Positions 7,302-15,691 of a stretch of 34,698 nucleotides of DNA are shown in pieces (within the stretch, counting starts at the first letter, position 1; each line of letters opens with the position of its first letter). The translations under genes and the position numbers were made by a program. Below the pieces are notes generated by a model, which ran no database searches, was not told the origin of the DNA, and worked only from the letters and a program-made list of their open reading frames with translations. This DNA is from Thermotogae bacterium (GTDB taxonomy: Bacteria > Hydrothermota > Hydrothermia > LBFQ01): NCBI GenBank assembly GCA_013153965.1, contig JAADDJ010000037.1, forward strand, positions 1 through 34,698. The letters are read 5' to 3'.

Positions 7302-9068
7302 ATGCGCAAGAACGACATAGCGATAAAAATCGCGGGCCTTGCCGGAGATGGGAGCCTGACCACCGGTGAGATGCTCTCAAAGGTTCTTAAGAAGATGGGC
7401 CTTTACGTTACGACCATAAAGGATTTCCCCTCCAACATCCGGGGATTGCCCACCAACATGACCGTTAGGGCCAAGTACGAACCCGTGTATGGACCCAAGG
7501 ATACCGTGGATTACCTGATAGCCTTCCACGTGGCCAACCTGTATAACCACGCCCACGAGGTGGCCCCGGGTGGTGTGATAATTTACGACACATCCGTAAA
7601 GCCCTTCCCCGACGAGCTGCGCAGGGACGACGTCTTCATCTACGAGTTGCCTCTGGCCAAGAAGGCCCGGGAGGAGTTGGGGTTGGAGATAATAAAGAAC
7701 GTGGTGGCCGTGGGCATCGTGGGTGAGGTCCTCGGCTTCAAGCACGACCTCGTCCATAAGGTCATAGCAGCGTGGTTCAAGGAGAAGGGCGAGAAGATCA
7801 TAAAGAAGAACATAGACGCGTACGAGCTGGGGAGGAAACTCGCATCCCAGTACGAGAAGCGGGACGAGTACGTCATTGAGGACCTCGGGGATCCCGGCCG
7901 GGTGATGATGGTCGGGAACGAGGCCATAACCCTCGGAGCTCTGGCCGCCGGGGTCCGGTTTGAGGCGGCCTACCCGATAACCCCCGCCTCCGAGATACTT
8001 GAGATGCTCGCCCTATACCTGCCCCACTTCAACGGGGCCGTGGTGCAGGCGGAGGATGAGATAGCCGCCATAAACTTCGCCTTGGGCGCCGCGTACGCCG
8101 GCGTGCGCTCCATGACCTCAACCTCCGGACCGGGTATGTCTCTGAAGACGGAGACCTTCGGTCTGGCCTACAACAACGAGACGCCCGTGGTGATAGTAGA
8201 TTCCCAGAGGGCTGGACCCTCCACGGGTCTTCCCACAAAGACCGAGCAATCCGACGTTCATCATGCTCTATTCGGGGGACACGGGGACGTCCTTCGGGTG
8301 GTTATAGCCCCCGCCACGTTGGAGGAGGGCTTCTATCTGACGGCGGAGGCCTTCAACTTGGCTGAGAAGTACCAGACTCCCGTCATCATCCTTACGGAGC
8401 AGGCCTTCGCCCAGAATAAATTCACGGCCGAGCCCGATGCCCTTGATCCCTACAAGGTCAAGATAGACCGGGGCAAGCTGATAGACAGGGAGGAGGCCGA
8501 GAGGTACGCCAAGGAGGGCAAGCAGTTCCTCCGCTACGAGATAACCGAGGACGGCGTGTCCCCCCGCTCCATTCCGGGCTACCCCGGAACCTTCTTCAAC
8601 GCGAACTCCAACGAGCACGACGAGACCGGCTACACCACCGAGGACATAGACATGCGCAAGCGGATGGTGGATAAGAGGCTCCGCAAGTACATGACCGCCC
8701 TCAAGAATGGGGACCTCCCCGCGCCGGTCTATTCGGGCGACGAGAACGCCGAGGTCGGCATAATAGGCTTCGGAGCCACCATGGGTCCCATCCTTGAGGC
8801 CATGGAGCAGCTCAAGGATAAGGGGATACCCACCCGCTTCATGCGTCTGCGCACCCTCATGCCCCTCCACGAGGACGAGGTCAGGGACTTCATATCCAAG
8901 CACAGGTACGTCTTCGTCGTTGAGCTCAACGCTCTCGGCCAGCTCTACAACTACCTGAAGCGCTACACCACCGAGCACGACAAACTTCACTCCATAACCA
9001 AGTACGTGGGCCAGATGTTCCGTCCTCGCGAGATAGCGGAGGCCATAGAGAAGGTGGTTAAGGGCTGA
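7302..9068 (+). CDS. korA: 2-oxoacid:acceptor oxidoreductase, fused gamma-alpha subunit
   Basis: This is the large subunit of a ferredoxin-dependent 2-oxoacid oxidoreductase (oxoglutarate or a related acid), which makes acyl-CoA and reduced ferredoxin. Residues 1-185 form the gamma domain (IAGLAGDGSLTTGEMLSKVL, PSNIRGLPTNMTVR). From about residue 200 the alpha domain follows, with AAYPITPASEILEML, QAEDEIAAINFALGAAYAG and TSTSGPGMSLKTE, then the C-terminal domain with FMRLRTLMPLHEDEV. Length (588 aa) fits the KorA/OorA fused form. The thiamine-binding beta subunit and a ferredoxin subunit normally follow, but here the next gene is a peptidase, so the partner must be encoded elsewhere. Substrate is not certain. 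Confidence 0.87.
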   Translation: MRKNDIAIKIAGLAGDGSLTTGEMLSKVLKKMGLYVTTIKDFPSNIRGLPTNMTVRAKYEPVYGPKDTVDYLIAFHVANLYNHAHEVAPGGVIIYDTSVKPFPDELRRDDVFIYELPLAKKAREELGLEIIKNVVAVGIVGEVLGFKHDLVHKVIAAWFKEKGEKIIKKNIDAYELGRKLASQYEKRDEYVIEDLGDPGRVMMVGNEAITLGALAAGVRFEAAYPITPASEILEMLALYLPHFNGAVVQAEDEIAAINFALGAAYAGVRSMTSTSGPGMSLKTETFGLAYNNETPVVIVDSQRAGPSTGLPTKTEQSDVHHALFGGHGDVLRVVIAPATLEEGFYLTAEAFNLAEKYQTPVIILTEQAFAQNKFTAEPDALDPYKVKIDRGKLIDREEAERYAKEGKQFLRYEITEDGVSPRSIPGYPGTFFNANSNEHDETGYTTEDIDMRKRMVDKRLRKYMTALKNGDLPAPVYSGDENAEVGIIGFGATMGPILEAMEQLKDKGIPTRFMRLRTLMPLHEDEVRDFISKHRYVFVVELNALGQLYNYLKRYTTEHDKLHSITKYVGQMFRPREIAEAIEKVVKG

Positions 9069-9106
9069 GGGACAGGATAGAGATAATAATCACTCGGGCC
9101 GGGAGG

Positions 9107-9784
9107 GTGAAACACTACACCCTCACCGGCCTCTCTTTAAAACTGCTGCGACTTGGAATATTCCTCCTCTCCCTCTTCGCCCTCGTGGGTTTCCTCACCG
9201 TGCTGGCCTTCACGCTGGCCTTGATATTCAGGGGTGAGGTCCTGAGGAGGTACTATGATCTCCTGCGGGCCGAGAGAGACCTGGCGGATCTTAGGAGCCG
9301 GTATGCCCGCCTTGAGGAGAGGATGCGGAGGATAGACTCCGCCCTCACGAGCGGCCTTCCCGGAGACACCTTGCCGACTTCAAAGGATTGGGGCTCCCCC
9401 ATACCCATATACATCACCGATTGCGATACCCCGTGCGCTCTTCCCGTATCCGCCCCCATAGTCCGGGGTATGCACGAGGACTATCACACCGGTGTGGACC
9501 TACCCGTGAAGGAGGGAACGCCCGTCTTCGCCACGGCTCGGGGGGTCGTGGTAGAGGTGGGTGAGAATCGTAGGTACGGAAAGTACGTGCGCATAAGACA
9601 CGCGAGGGGGTACGAGAGCCTGTACGCCCACCTGCAGGACGTACTCGTGAAGCGGGGGGATAGCGTCCAGATCGGCCGAATGATAGGCTTGGCGGGAAGT
9701 ACGGGTATGAGCACGGGCCCGCACGTCCATTACGAGGTCTATAAAGACGGCAAGCCGATTGATCCGGTCCTCTTGGCCGAGTGA
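9107..9784 (+). CDS. M23 (LytM) family peptidase, membrane anchored
   Basis: A single-pass inner membrane protein with a periplasmic LytM domain. A hydrophobic helix (LRLGIFLLSLFALVGFLTVL) is followed by a short coiled coil (DLLRAERDLADLRSRYARLE) and the M23 domain with HTGVDLPVKEGTPVFATARG and GPHVHYEVYKDG, which keeps all zinc ligands. The ORF-track start is the GTG at 9107, but in-frame sequence upstream (DRIEIIITRAGRV) looks like the usual cytoplasmic N-terminus of this family. A CTG at 9065 that overlaps the korA stop (CTGA) may be the true start, adding 14 residues. It is followed by lptB, matching a role in envelope growth. Confidence 0.85.
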   Translation: MKHYTLTGLSLKLLRLGIFLLSLFALVGFLTVLAFTLALIFRGEVLRRYYDLLRAERDLADLRSRYARLEERMRRIDSALTSGLPGDTLPTSKDWGSPIPIYITDCDTPCALPVSAPIVRGMHEDYHTGVDLPVKEGTPVFATARGVVVEVGENRRYGKYVRIRHARGYESLYAHLQDVLVKRGDSVQIGRMIGLAGSTGMSTGPHVHYEVYKDGKPIDPVLLAE

Positions 9785-9794
9785 TTTCCCCCCG

Positions 9795-9800
9795 TAAAAT
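9795..9800 (+). promoter_or_regulatory. -10 box TAAAAT, leaderless promoter of lptB
   Basis: TAAAAT followed by CCGTCC (6 nt) and a TTG start at 9807. A TTGGCC at 9773-9778, inside the end of the peptidase gene, is a possible -35 at 16-nt spacing. Confidence 0.72.
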
Positions 9801-9806
9801 CCGTCC

Positions 9807-10532
9807 TTGAGCTCGGTCCTGCGAACGGAGAAACTGGTAAAGATATACCGCAAGCGGCGGGTGGTCAATGAGGTGAGCATAGAGGTGAAGCAGGGGGAGA
9901 TAGTTGGCCTTCTGGGTCCCAACGGTGCCGGCAAGACGACCACCTTCTATATGATCGTGGGAGCCATAAGGCCCAACGCGGGCAAGGTCTTTCTGGACGA
10001 CAGGGATATAACCAACCTACCCATGTTTAAGAGGGCGAGAATGGGCATAGGATACCTGCCGCAGGAGCCCTCCGTCTTCCGCTATCTGTCGGTATGGGAC
10101 AACATATACGGCGTTCTGGAGATGAGGGGGTACCCCCGCAAGGAGGCCCGGCGCAGGACGGAGGAGGTCATAGACATGCTCAACCTCGGGAAGGTGGTAA
10201 AGAGCCTCGGGGTCCAGCTGTCGGGTGGGGAGAGGAGGCGGGTGGAGGTGGCCCGGGCCATAGTTTTGGAGCCCAAATTCCTCCTTTTGGACGAGCCCTT
10301 CGCCGCCGTGGACCCCAAAACGCGGGAGGAGATTCAGGAGATGGTCCTCAAGCTCAAACAGATGAACATAGGCGTCGTCATCACCGACCACAACGTGCGA
10401 GAGACCTTGGAGATAACCGATAGAGCCTACATCATCTACGAGGGCCGGATACTCTTGGAGGGGACGACCGAGTACCTCATAAACAACCCCGAGGCGCGCA
10501 AACTCTATCTGGGGGAGAAGTTCCGGATGTGA
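9807..10532 (+). CDS. lptB: LPS export ABC transporter ATP-binding protein
   Basis: The ATPase that powers LPS extraction from the inner membrane (LptB2FGC) and its delivery across the periplasm. Walker A is GPNGAGKTT (residues 37-45). YLPQEPSVFRYLSVWDNI around the Q-loop is typical of LptB, followed by signature LSGGERRRVEVARA, Walker B FLLLDEPFAAVDP and the switch histidine in VVITDHNVRETL. Length of 241 aa is standard. The TTG start is supported by the TAAAAT box 6 nt upstream. lptF, lptG, lptA and lptC are not in the window. The following glycosyltransferase is coupled through GTGA. Confidence 0.93.
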   Translation: MSSVLRTEKLVKIYRKRRVVNEVSIEVKQGEIVGLLGPNGAGKTTTFYMIVGAIRPNAGKVFLDDRDITNLPMFKRARMGIGYLPQEPSVFRYLSVWDNIYGVLEMRGYPRKEARRRTEEVIDMLNLGKVVKSLGVQLSGGERRRVEVARAIVLEPKFLLLDEPFAAVDPKTREEIQEMVLKLKQMNIGVVITDHNVRETLEITDRAYIIYEGRILLEGTTEYLINNPEARKLYLGEKFRM

Positions 10533-11416
10533 GACTGCTCCACGTCGTCGCCAAAAGGGGAGGGGGCGTCGGAAGGTACCTGAGCATCATAGAGAGGGCC
10601 GGGGAGCGCATCTGGGAGGTGGGTACGGGCCCTCCCCCCGGCGGATACGATGCCCTGATACTGCACGGCGTCGTACCGCACCGTCTCCTACCCGAAGGAC
10701 CAAAACTCCTCTACCTACACGGTTTGAGGGCCGTCAGCAGGAGGATAGTCCTTGGCGAGCGGGAGTTCAACCCTCTCCATATCCTCAAGCTCCTCAGATT
10801 CAGGCGCTACCTATCCGGATTCTCCGGCTTCCTCTTCCCGAGTGGGGCCATCCGTCGGAGGGCTTCCCGCATCTACGGGGTGGGCGGTGAGGTCGTGTAT
10901 CTTCCCTTTGATATCCCCCTGCCGGAGGGCCTCCGAACCGTGCCGCGAGGCGGGGAGATCCTCTGGGTGGGGAGGAGAAGCTGGATAAAGGGTTTGGACA
11001 CCCTCCTACAGGTGGCCGGGAGGTTGCCCGACTGGAATTTCCGCGTGGTGGGGGTGGAGGGTGAGTCCCGAGGCAACGTCCTATTCCTCGGGCGAGTCTC
11101 CCATTCAGACCTCCTGAGACTCTACGCCCGGGCGACCTTCACCCTGATAACCTCCTACTACGAGTCCTTCTCGTACGTTGTCCTTGAATCGGCGTCCCAA
11201 GGTACTCCAATTCTCGTCCTGAGAAGAGCGGAGGGGGCAGCTGAGATCCTGAGGATTCTGGGATTCGGTAGGGTCATGGATAATGCGAACGATTTGATTG
11301 ACTATCTGGCCAACTACACGCCGGAGGAGTTCTCCCTCCGCCCCGTCGGCGAAATCTTCCGCGTGGATGGGCACCTGGAGAGGTTGAGGGAGGCCTCGGA
11401 GAAACTTCTACAGTAA
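10529..11416 (+). CDS. Glycosyltransferase family 4-like
   Basis: A 295-residue protein resembling a short GT-B glycosyltransferase. The N-terminal part has RLLHVVAKRGGGVGRYLSII, a glycine-rich donor/acceptor loop. The C-terminal part has EILWVGRRSWIKGLDTLLQV, HSDLLRLYARATFTLITS and YESFSYVVLESASQGTPIL, the last holding the E-x7-E pair. The acceptor domain is shorter than usual. The GTG start overlaps the lptB stop, so it is translated together with the LPS exporter ATPase, which suggests work on LPS core or O-glycan. The exact reaction is unknown. Confidence 0.8.
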   Translation: MRLLHVVAKRGGGVGRYLSIIERAGERIWEVGTGPPPGGYDALILHGVVPHRLLPEGPKLLYLHGLRAVSRRIVLGEREFNPLHILKLLRFRRYLSGFSGFLFPSGAIRRRASRIYGVGGEVVYLPFDIPLPEGLRTVPRGGEILWVGRRSWIKGLDTLLQVAGRLPDWNFRVVGVEGESRGNVLFLGRVSHSDLLRLYARATFTLITSYYESFSYVVLESASQGTPILVLRRAEGAAEILRILGFGRVMDNANDLIDYLANYTPEEFSLRPVGEIFRVDGHLERLREASEKLLQ

Positions 11417-11419
11417 AAT
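11414..11419 (+). promoter_or_regulatory. -10 box TAAAAT overlapping the stop codon of the glycosyltransferase gene
   Basis: The TAA stop at 11414-11416 forms the first half of TAAAAT. A 9-nt spacer leads to the ATG at 11429. Confidence 0.7.
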
Positions 11420-11428
11420 ACCCGTTCT

Positions 11429-12058
11429 ATGCAGAGGGTAAGCCCTACGCGGATGAACCTCCTCATCCGTAAGCGACAGATGAAGATAGCCCAACAGGGT
11501 GCGGACCTCCTACGCAAGAAGAGGGACGCCCTCATGAAGGAGTTCCAAAAGATGCTCAAACCCATAGTCCAAGCCCACAGGGAGTTGGACCGCACGGCCA
11601 GGGAGGCCATCACCTTCCTCTCCTTGGCCCTCGGTAAGGACGGGCCGGAGGCCGTGAGATCCGCCGCCCTGTCCTCCATGGGCAGGCTCAAGGTCAAGAG
11701 GGAGGAGGAGAAGGTGTGGGGCGTGCGCATACCTAAGTTGAAGGCCGAGCACGTCGTTCGCAAGAGCGCGGAGAGGGGCTACACCCTGCTAAGCGTGAGC
11801 GCCCGCATAGAGCTTACGGCGATGGCGTACGAGAGGCTCATGGCCAAGATATTTGAGCTGGTACCCCTTGAGGCCAAGATGAAGAAGATAGGTCAGGAGA
11901 TACGTAAGACCTCCCGGAGGGTGAATACCCTTGAGCAGAGGGTCATACCGCAGCTTCAGGCCGAGATGAGATTCATCCGTCAGGTTCTTGAGGACAGGGA
12001 GAGGGAGGACAAGTTCCGCCTCAAGAGGCTCAAGGCCAAGAAAGAGAAGAAATTCTGA
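11429..12058 (+). CDS. atpD: V-type/A-type ATP synthase subunit D
   Basis: Subunit D is the coiled-coil central rotor shaft of V/A-type ATPases. The N-terminus PTRMNLLIRKRQMKIAQQGA and DLLRKKRDALMKEF are family marks. The two long helices (about 5-80 and 130-200) flank a short middle region, and the C-terminal segment has RRVNTLEQRVIPQLQAEMRF. Length (209 aa) is normal. It is an orphan: none of the other ATPase subunits (A, B, C, E, F, I, K) is in the window, and the stop overlaps the ATG of a large outer-membrane protein (TGATG). The rest of the ATPase operon is presumably elsewhere. Confidence 0.9.
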   Translation: MQRVSPTRMNLLIRKRQMKIAQQGADLLRKKRDALMKEFQKMLKPIVQAHRELDRTAREAITFLSLALGKDGPEAVRSAALSSMGRLKVKREEEKVWGVRIPKLKAEHVVRKSAERGYTLLSVSARIELTAMAYERLMAKIFELVPLEAKMKKIGQEIRKTSRRVNTLEQRVIPQLQAEMRFIRQVLEDREREDKFRLKRLKAKKEKKF

Positions 12059-14847
12059 TGATAGCGCTTCTACTATCCCAGTGGTCTTACGGATACAACA
12101 AGGTTGATTACAAGAATCTGAAGTGGGGCTATCTGGACGGGAAACACTTCAACGTCTATTTCTATCAGGGGGGAGAGCGGTTGGCGGAGTTCGCTCTGGC
12201 GGTTCTGGAGGAGGCCTACGAGGAGTATAAAGACTACTTTCCCGGGGCGGTGGGTAAGAAGGAGAAGATACCGGTCCTCATATACGTGTCCCCCAAGGAC
12301 TTCCAGATGACCAACGTATCCCCATACCTGATACCCGAGGGCGTCGGCGGATTCACGGAGGGTTTCAAGAGGAGGATAGTGGTGCCCTTCGCCGGCTCCT
12401 ACGCCGAGTTCCGGCACGTCCTGCGCCACGAGCTGGTCCATGCCTTCCAGTACTCCTACTCTCGGGGGCTCTCGTCCATGTTCTCGTCGCCTCCACCTCT
12501 CTGGTTCGTGGAGGGCATGGCCGAGTTCCTCTCGGAGGGTTGGAGTGTGCGCACCGAAGCGTACATGAGAGATATGGTCATAAACCTCACCCTACCTCCC
12601 CTGAGCGAGATGGATTACTACTCCGGCTACGTGGTCTATCGCTACGGCGAGGCCTTCTTCAACTACATTAAGGACATCTACGGGCGGGAGGCGGTTCGGG
12701 ACTTCATCAGGTACGGCATGGGAGGGAACATCCGCAGCGCCCTCAAACGTATAACCCACAAGGACCTGCCCGAGATAGACGAGGAATTCTCCATGTACAT
12801 CAAGGAGAGGGTCCTTAAGGCCATGGGGAGGTTCAACTTCCCCGACGATATAAAAAAGCTCACGAGCCGCAGGAGGGACCACTCATTCCTCAACCTCGGA
12901 ACTGCCATCTCCCCCGATGGCTCCAAGGTGGCCTTCATGTCCGACAGAGGAGGGCGCATAGGTATATACGTGATAGACCTCGCCACCCGCAAGGTGCATA
13001 AACTCCTGACGGCCGGACGCTCCCCCGACTTTGAGAACCTCCACATCCTCAAACCCTCCCTCAGCATATCCAAGGACAACCGCCTCGTGACTATATCGCA
13101 GGGGACCTACTCCGACATCCTCCACATATACGACCTCAACACCTTCAAGCGAGTGCGGAAGGTGCCTCTGGACTTTTTGGACGGCGCCCACGGGGCCCGC
13201 ATCTCCCCGAACGGCTCCAAGGTCGTCTTCGTCGGATACGTAAATGGCCGTACGGACCTCTACATATACGACGTGGAGGGAGATTCGTTCCGTAAGATAA
13301 CCGACGACGAGTGGAGCGAGGACGACCCCTACTGGTGGGACGACTCCACCGTCATATACGTCAGCGACAGGAACGACCTCGGGCAGATAGGCTCCTACTC
13401 CATATACCGGATGACTTTGGGAGGGGAGCCGGAGTACGTTTGGGGACGTCGTAAGATACTGCGCTCACCCATCCGGTGGAAGGATGGGGTTGCCTTCCTG
13501 ACCGACTACGATGGGGCGGTCAATCTCTTCCTCCTCCGGGGCGACAGCATCCTGATGCTCACCGATTACTTCACCGAGATAGCCCATCCCGACGTATCCG
13601 AGAATGGTCGCTTGGCCTTCTCAATGATGTGGGAGGGGGGATGGGACGTATTCTTGGCCCCCTACTCCGTTGACCCCAAATATGCGGTGAATCTGATGGA
13701 GGAGGAGGGCTACCCGAAGCCGGATTCAACCGTCTTGGCGGGCGTCGTGAAGCGCCCCTTGGGTTTCACCTTGGGGTTGGATATGGCCTTCGCCAATCTG
13801 GGATACTCCTCCTTCTACGGGACGGTGGGGACGTTCTACATGCTCTTCTCGGACATACCGGGAGATAACTGGATATTTTTGGAGATACTCGGCCAGTCGC
13901 AGAACATAGACAACTCCGAATTCGTATTCGTGTGGTACAACTTCAAGGGGCGGTTGGATAAGGTGGTCGGATTCTCCCAGCTCTGGAACTTCAAGTACCT
14001 GACACCCTACTTCGTCTTTGAGAAACGGCTCTCGGGAGAGTTGGGATTCCAATATCCCTTCACCCGGTACTTCAGAAGTGAGGGATACCTATCCGCCCAC
14101 TACAACACGTGGATAAGGTTCCACGAGGATTCCCTGCCCTACTACTGCGTATTCCAAGCCGTACCCACGCCCGGATGTAAGGTGCCGGAGGTGGTTTATC
14201 CCAAGGGCTACGACGTGGCCCTATCGTTGGTCTATGACGACGTCCTGCTGACCAACTACGGCTCAACGGACGGCGTAAGGTGGAGACTCGTCGGTGCCAC
14301 GAGCCTTCCCAACTCGCAGGTGGATTTCCGGACCCTCTTCTTTGAGGGGATGCTCTTCAGGAGGATAACCTACAGGAGCATATGGGCGAACCGTCTCGTT
14401 CTCGCCCGGAGCGTGGGCAGGCACCGGGACGCCTTCACGGCCGGCGGCCCTTACGGCTTGAGGGCGTACGACCTCTTCTACTTCTTCTACGACGAGAGCG
14501 GCAAGCCCGTGCGCTACCTCATAGGCAACAATCTGGCACTCCTCAACTCCGAGATAAGGTTTCCCTTCTTGGACCGGTTGAAGTTCGGATTCCTGCCCTT
14601 TGAGATAAGGGGCATAAGGGCCTTGGCCTTCTTTGACATCGGGAACGCTTGGTTTGACGAGGATATACCGTTGGATAAGTTTCAGCCCATAAGGGACGGG
14701 GCCCTGTGGGACCTCTTCGCCGACGTTGGGGTGGGCTTGAGGTTGAATCTCGGATACTTCCCCCTGAGACTGGACTACGCCTATCCCACGGATTTCCGCC
14801 GTCTCTATCCGGCCCGGTGGGTCATATCCTTCGGCTGGGACTTCTAA
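12058..14847 (+). CDS. Peptidase MA-like / TolB-propeller / BamA-like outer membrane protein
   Basis: A 929-residue composite envelope protein. Residues 20-270 form a gluzincin-like metallopeptidase domain with HELVH at 124-128 and WFVEGMAEFLSEG supplying the probable third ligand. Residues about 270-560 carry TolB/PD40 propeller repeats (SPDGSKVAFMSDRGGR, SPNGSKVVFVGYVNGRTDLY). The last 370 residues look like an Omp85/BamA-type surface antigen barrel, with FGFLPFEIRGIRALAFFDIGNAWF-type strands and a terminal Phe (SFGWDF). The start is firm, because no ATG/GTG/TTG lies upstream in frame, so the export signal is the very short MIALLLSQ. Protease activity is inferred from HExxH only. Its last 26 nt overlap the convergent GT2 gene. 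Confidence 0.83.
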   Translation: MIALLLSQWSYGYNKVDYKNLKWGYLDGKHFNVYFYQGGERLAEFALAVLEEAYEEYKDYFPGAVGKKEKIPVLIYVSPKDFQMTNVSPYLIPEGVGGFTEGFKRRIVVPFAGSYAEFRHVLRHELVHAFQYSYSRGLSSMFSSPPPLWFVEGMAEFLSEGWSVRTEAYMRDMVINLTLPPLSEMDYYSGYVVYRYGEAFFNYIKDIYGREAVRDFIRYGMGGNIRSALKRITHKDLPEIDEEFSMYIKERVLKAMGRFNFPDDIKKLTSRRRDHSFLNLGTAISPDGSKVAFMSDRGGRIGIYVIDLATRKVHKLLTAGRSPDFENLHILKPSLSISKDNRLVTISQGTYSDILHIYDLNTFKRVRKVPLDFLDGAHGARISPNGSKVVFVGYVNGRTDLYIYDVEGDSFRKITDDEWSEDDPYWWDDSTVIYVSDRNDLGQIGSYSIYRMTLGGEPEYVWGRRKILRSPIRWKDGVAFLTDYDGAVNLFLLRGDSILMLTDYFTEIAHPDVSENGRLAFSMMWEGGWDVFLAPYSVDPKYAVNLMEEEGYPKPDSTVLAGVVKRPLGFTLGLDMAFANLGYSSFYGTVGTFYMLFSDIPGDNWIFLEILGQSQNIDNSEFVFVWYNFKGRLDKVVGFSQLWNFKYLTPYFVFEKRLSGELGFQYPFTRYFRSEGYLSAHYNTWIRFHEDSLPYYCVFQAVPTPGCKVPEVVYPKGYDVALSLVYDDVLLTNYGSTDGVRWRLVGATSLPNSQVDFRTLFFEGMLFRRITYRSIWANRLVLARSVGRHRDAFTAGGPYGLRAYDLFYFFYDESGKPVRYLIGNNLALLNSEIRFPFLDRLKFGFLPFEIRGIRALAFFDIGNAWFDEDIPLDKFQPIRDGALWDLFADVGVGLRLNLGYFPLRLDYAYPTDFRRLYPARWVISFGWDF

Positions 14848-15691
14848 ACGGCAGCTGCAGGAGGCTCTTGAGAGCGATAGGCTCGGGTCCGTGGCGAAGA
14901 CTCTTGAGGGCGTACTTGAGGGCCCCCTTCCTGTCTCCCGAGCGCAACAGCCTACGGGATAGGGCCCCGTAGAAGTGGCGTTTCACCTTCCTATGGAGGC
15001 TCGGCGGAAGATACTCTCCCACTACCTCAAGGAGTCTCTCGTAGTGGAGGGGAGCGTCGGGAGATTGGCGGAGCCGCAAACCGTCGGGGCGGTTCTGGTA
15101 ATGCACCACCCCGGCAAAATTGTAAAATCCAACTTTATAATTTAGGAAGAGACGGAGCGAAAATTCCCAGTCCTCCAGAAGGGTCAGCCTCTCGTTGAAT
15201 CCTCCGAGCTTCAGGAAGGTATCACGTCGCACCATCAGGGCACCCACCTGCGGAATGAACCCATACCCCCCGAAGGGGAAGAGCAGGCGCCTTAGGAGGG
15301 GGCGAGGGCTATCGGCGTAGGCCAGCCCTATAGGCTCCCCGCTGCGGTGGTCTATCACGAGGACGTTGCACACGGACGCGTCGTAGTTTCCGTCCATGAG
15401 ATGGTGGGCCTGCAGGGCTAATCTGCCATCAACGTACTCGTCGTCGTCGTCCAAGAAAGCTACGAGAGGTGCGTCGGCCATCTCCACCAGGCGGTTCCGC
15501 ACGTAGGAGGGGTTGCCCGTGTGGGGGAAGCGCACCACCCGCACGCGCGGATGGTCGTATCTGACCGGTGGGGTACTCCCGTCATCCCCTATCCAAACCT
15601 CGTGCGGGTACCTCTGGCGCAGGACGCTCTCCACGGCCCGCCTTAGGGCCTCGTGGCGGTTGTAGGTGGGGATTATTACGGCTACCTTCAC
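14822..15691 (-). CDS. Glycosyltransferase family 2
   Basis: A GT-A fold glycosyltransferase of 289 residues. It opens with KVAVIIPTYNRHEALRRAVE, then IGDDGS, then the metal-binding DxD region VAFLDDDDEYVDG, and later LLEDWEFSLRLFL, the ED catalytic-base region. It transfers a sugar from a nucleotide donor, probably to a surface glycan. The GTG start overlaps the stop of the propeller gene (GTGA), so the two are co-translated. Its stop lies inside the last codons of the BamA-like gene on the other strand. Donor and acceptor are unknown. Confidence 0.88.
   Translation of the reverse strand: MKVAVIIPTYNRHEALRRAVESVLRQRYPHEVWIGDDGSTPPVRYDHPRVRVVRFPHTGNPSYVRNRLVEMADAPLVAFLDDDDEYVDGRLALQAHHLMDGNYDASVCNVLVIDHRSGEPIGLAYADSPRPLLRRLLFPFGGYGFIPQVGALMVRRDTFLKLGGFNERLTLLEDWEFSLRLFLNYKVGFYNFAGVVHYQNRPDGLRLRQSPDAPLHYERLLEVVGEYLPPSLHRKVKRHFYGALSRRLLRSGDRKGALKYALKSLRHGPEPIALKSLLQLPFRSPSRRI

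Noticed and set aside
3916-15691. A polysaccharide biosynthesis cluster made of the three glycosyltransferases
   Set aside because: They lie in three different transcription units on both strands, with unrelated genes between, and no sugar-nucleotide synthesis, flippase or polymerase genes are present.
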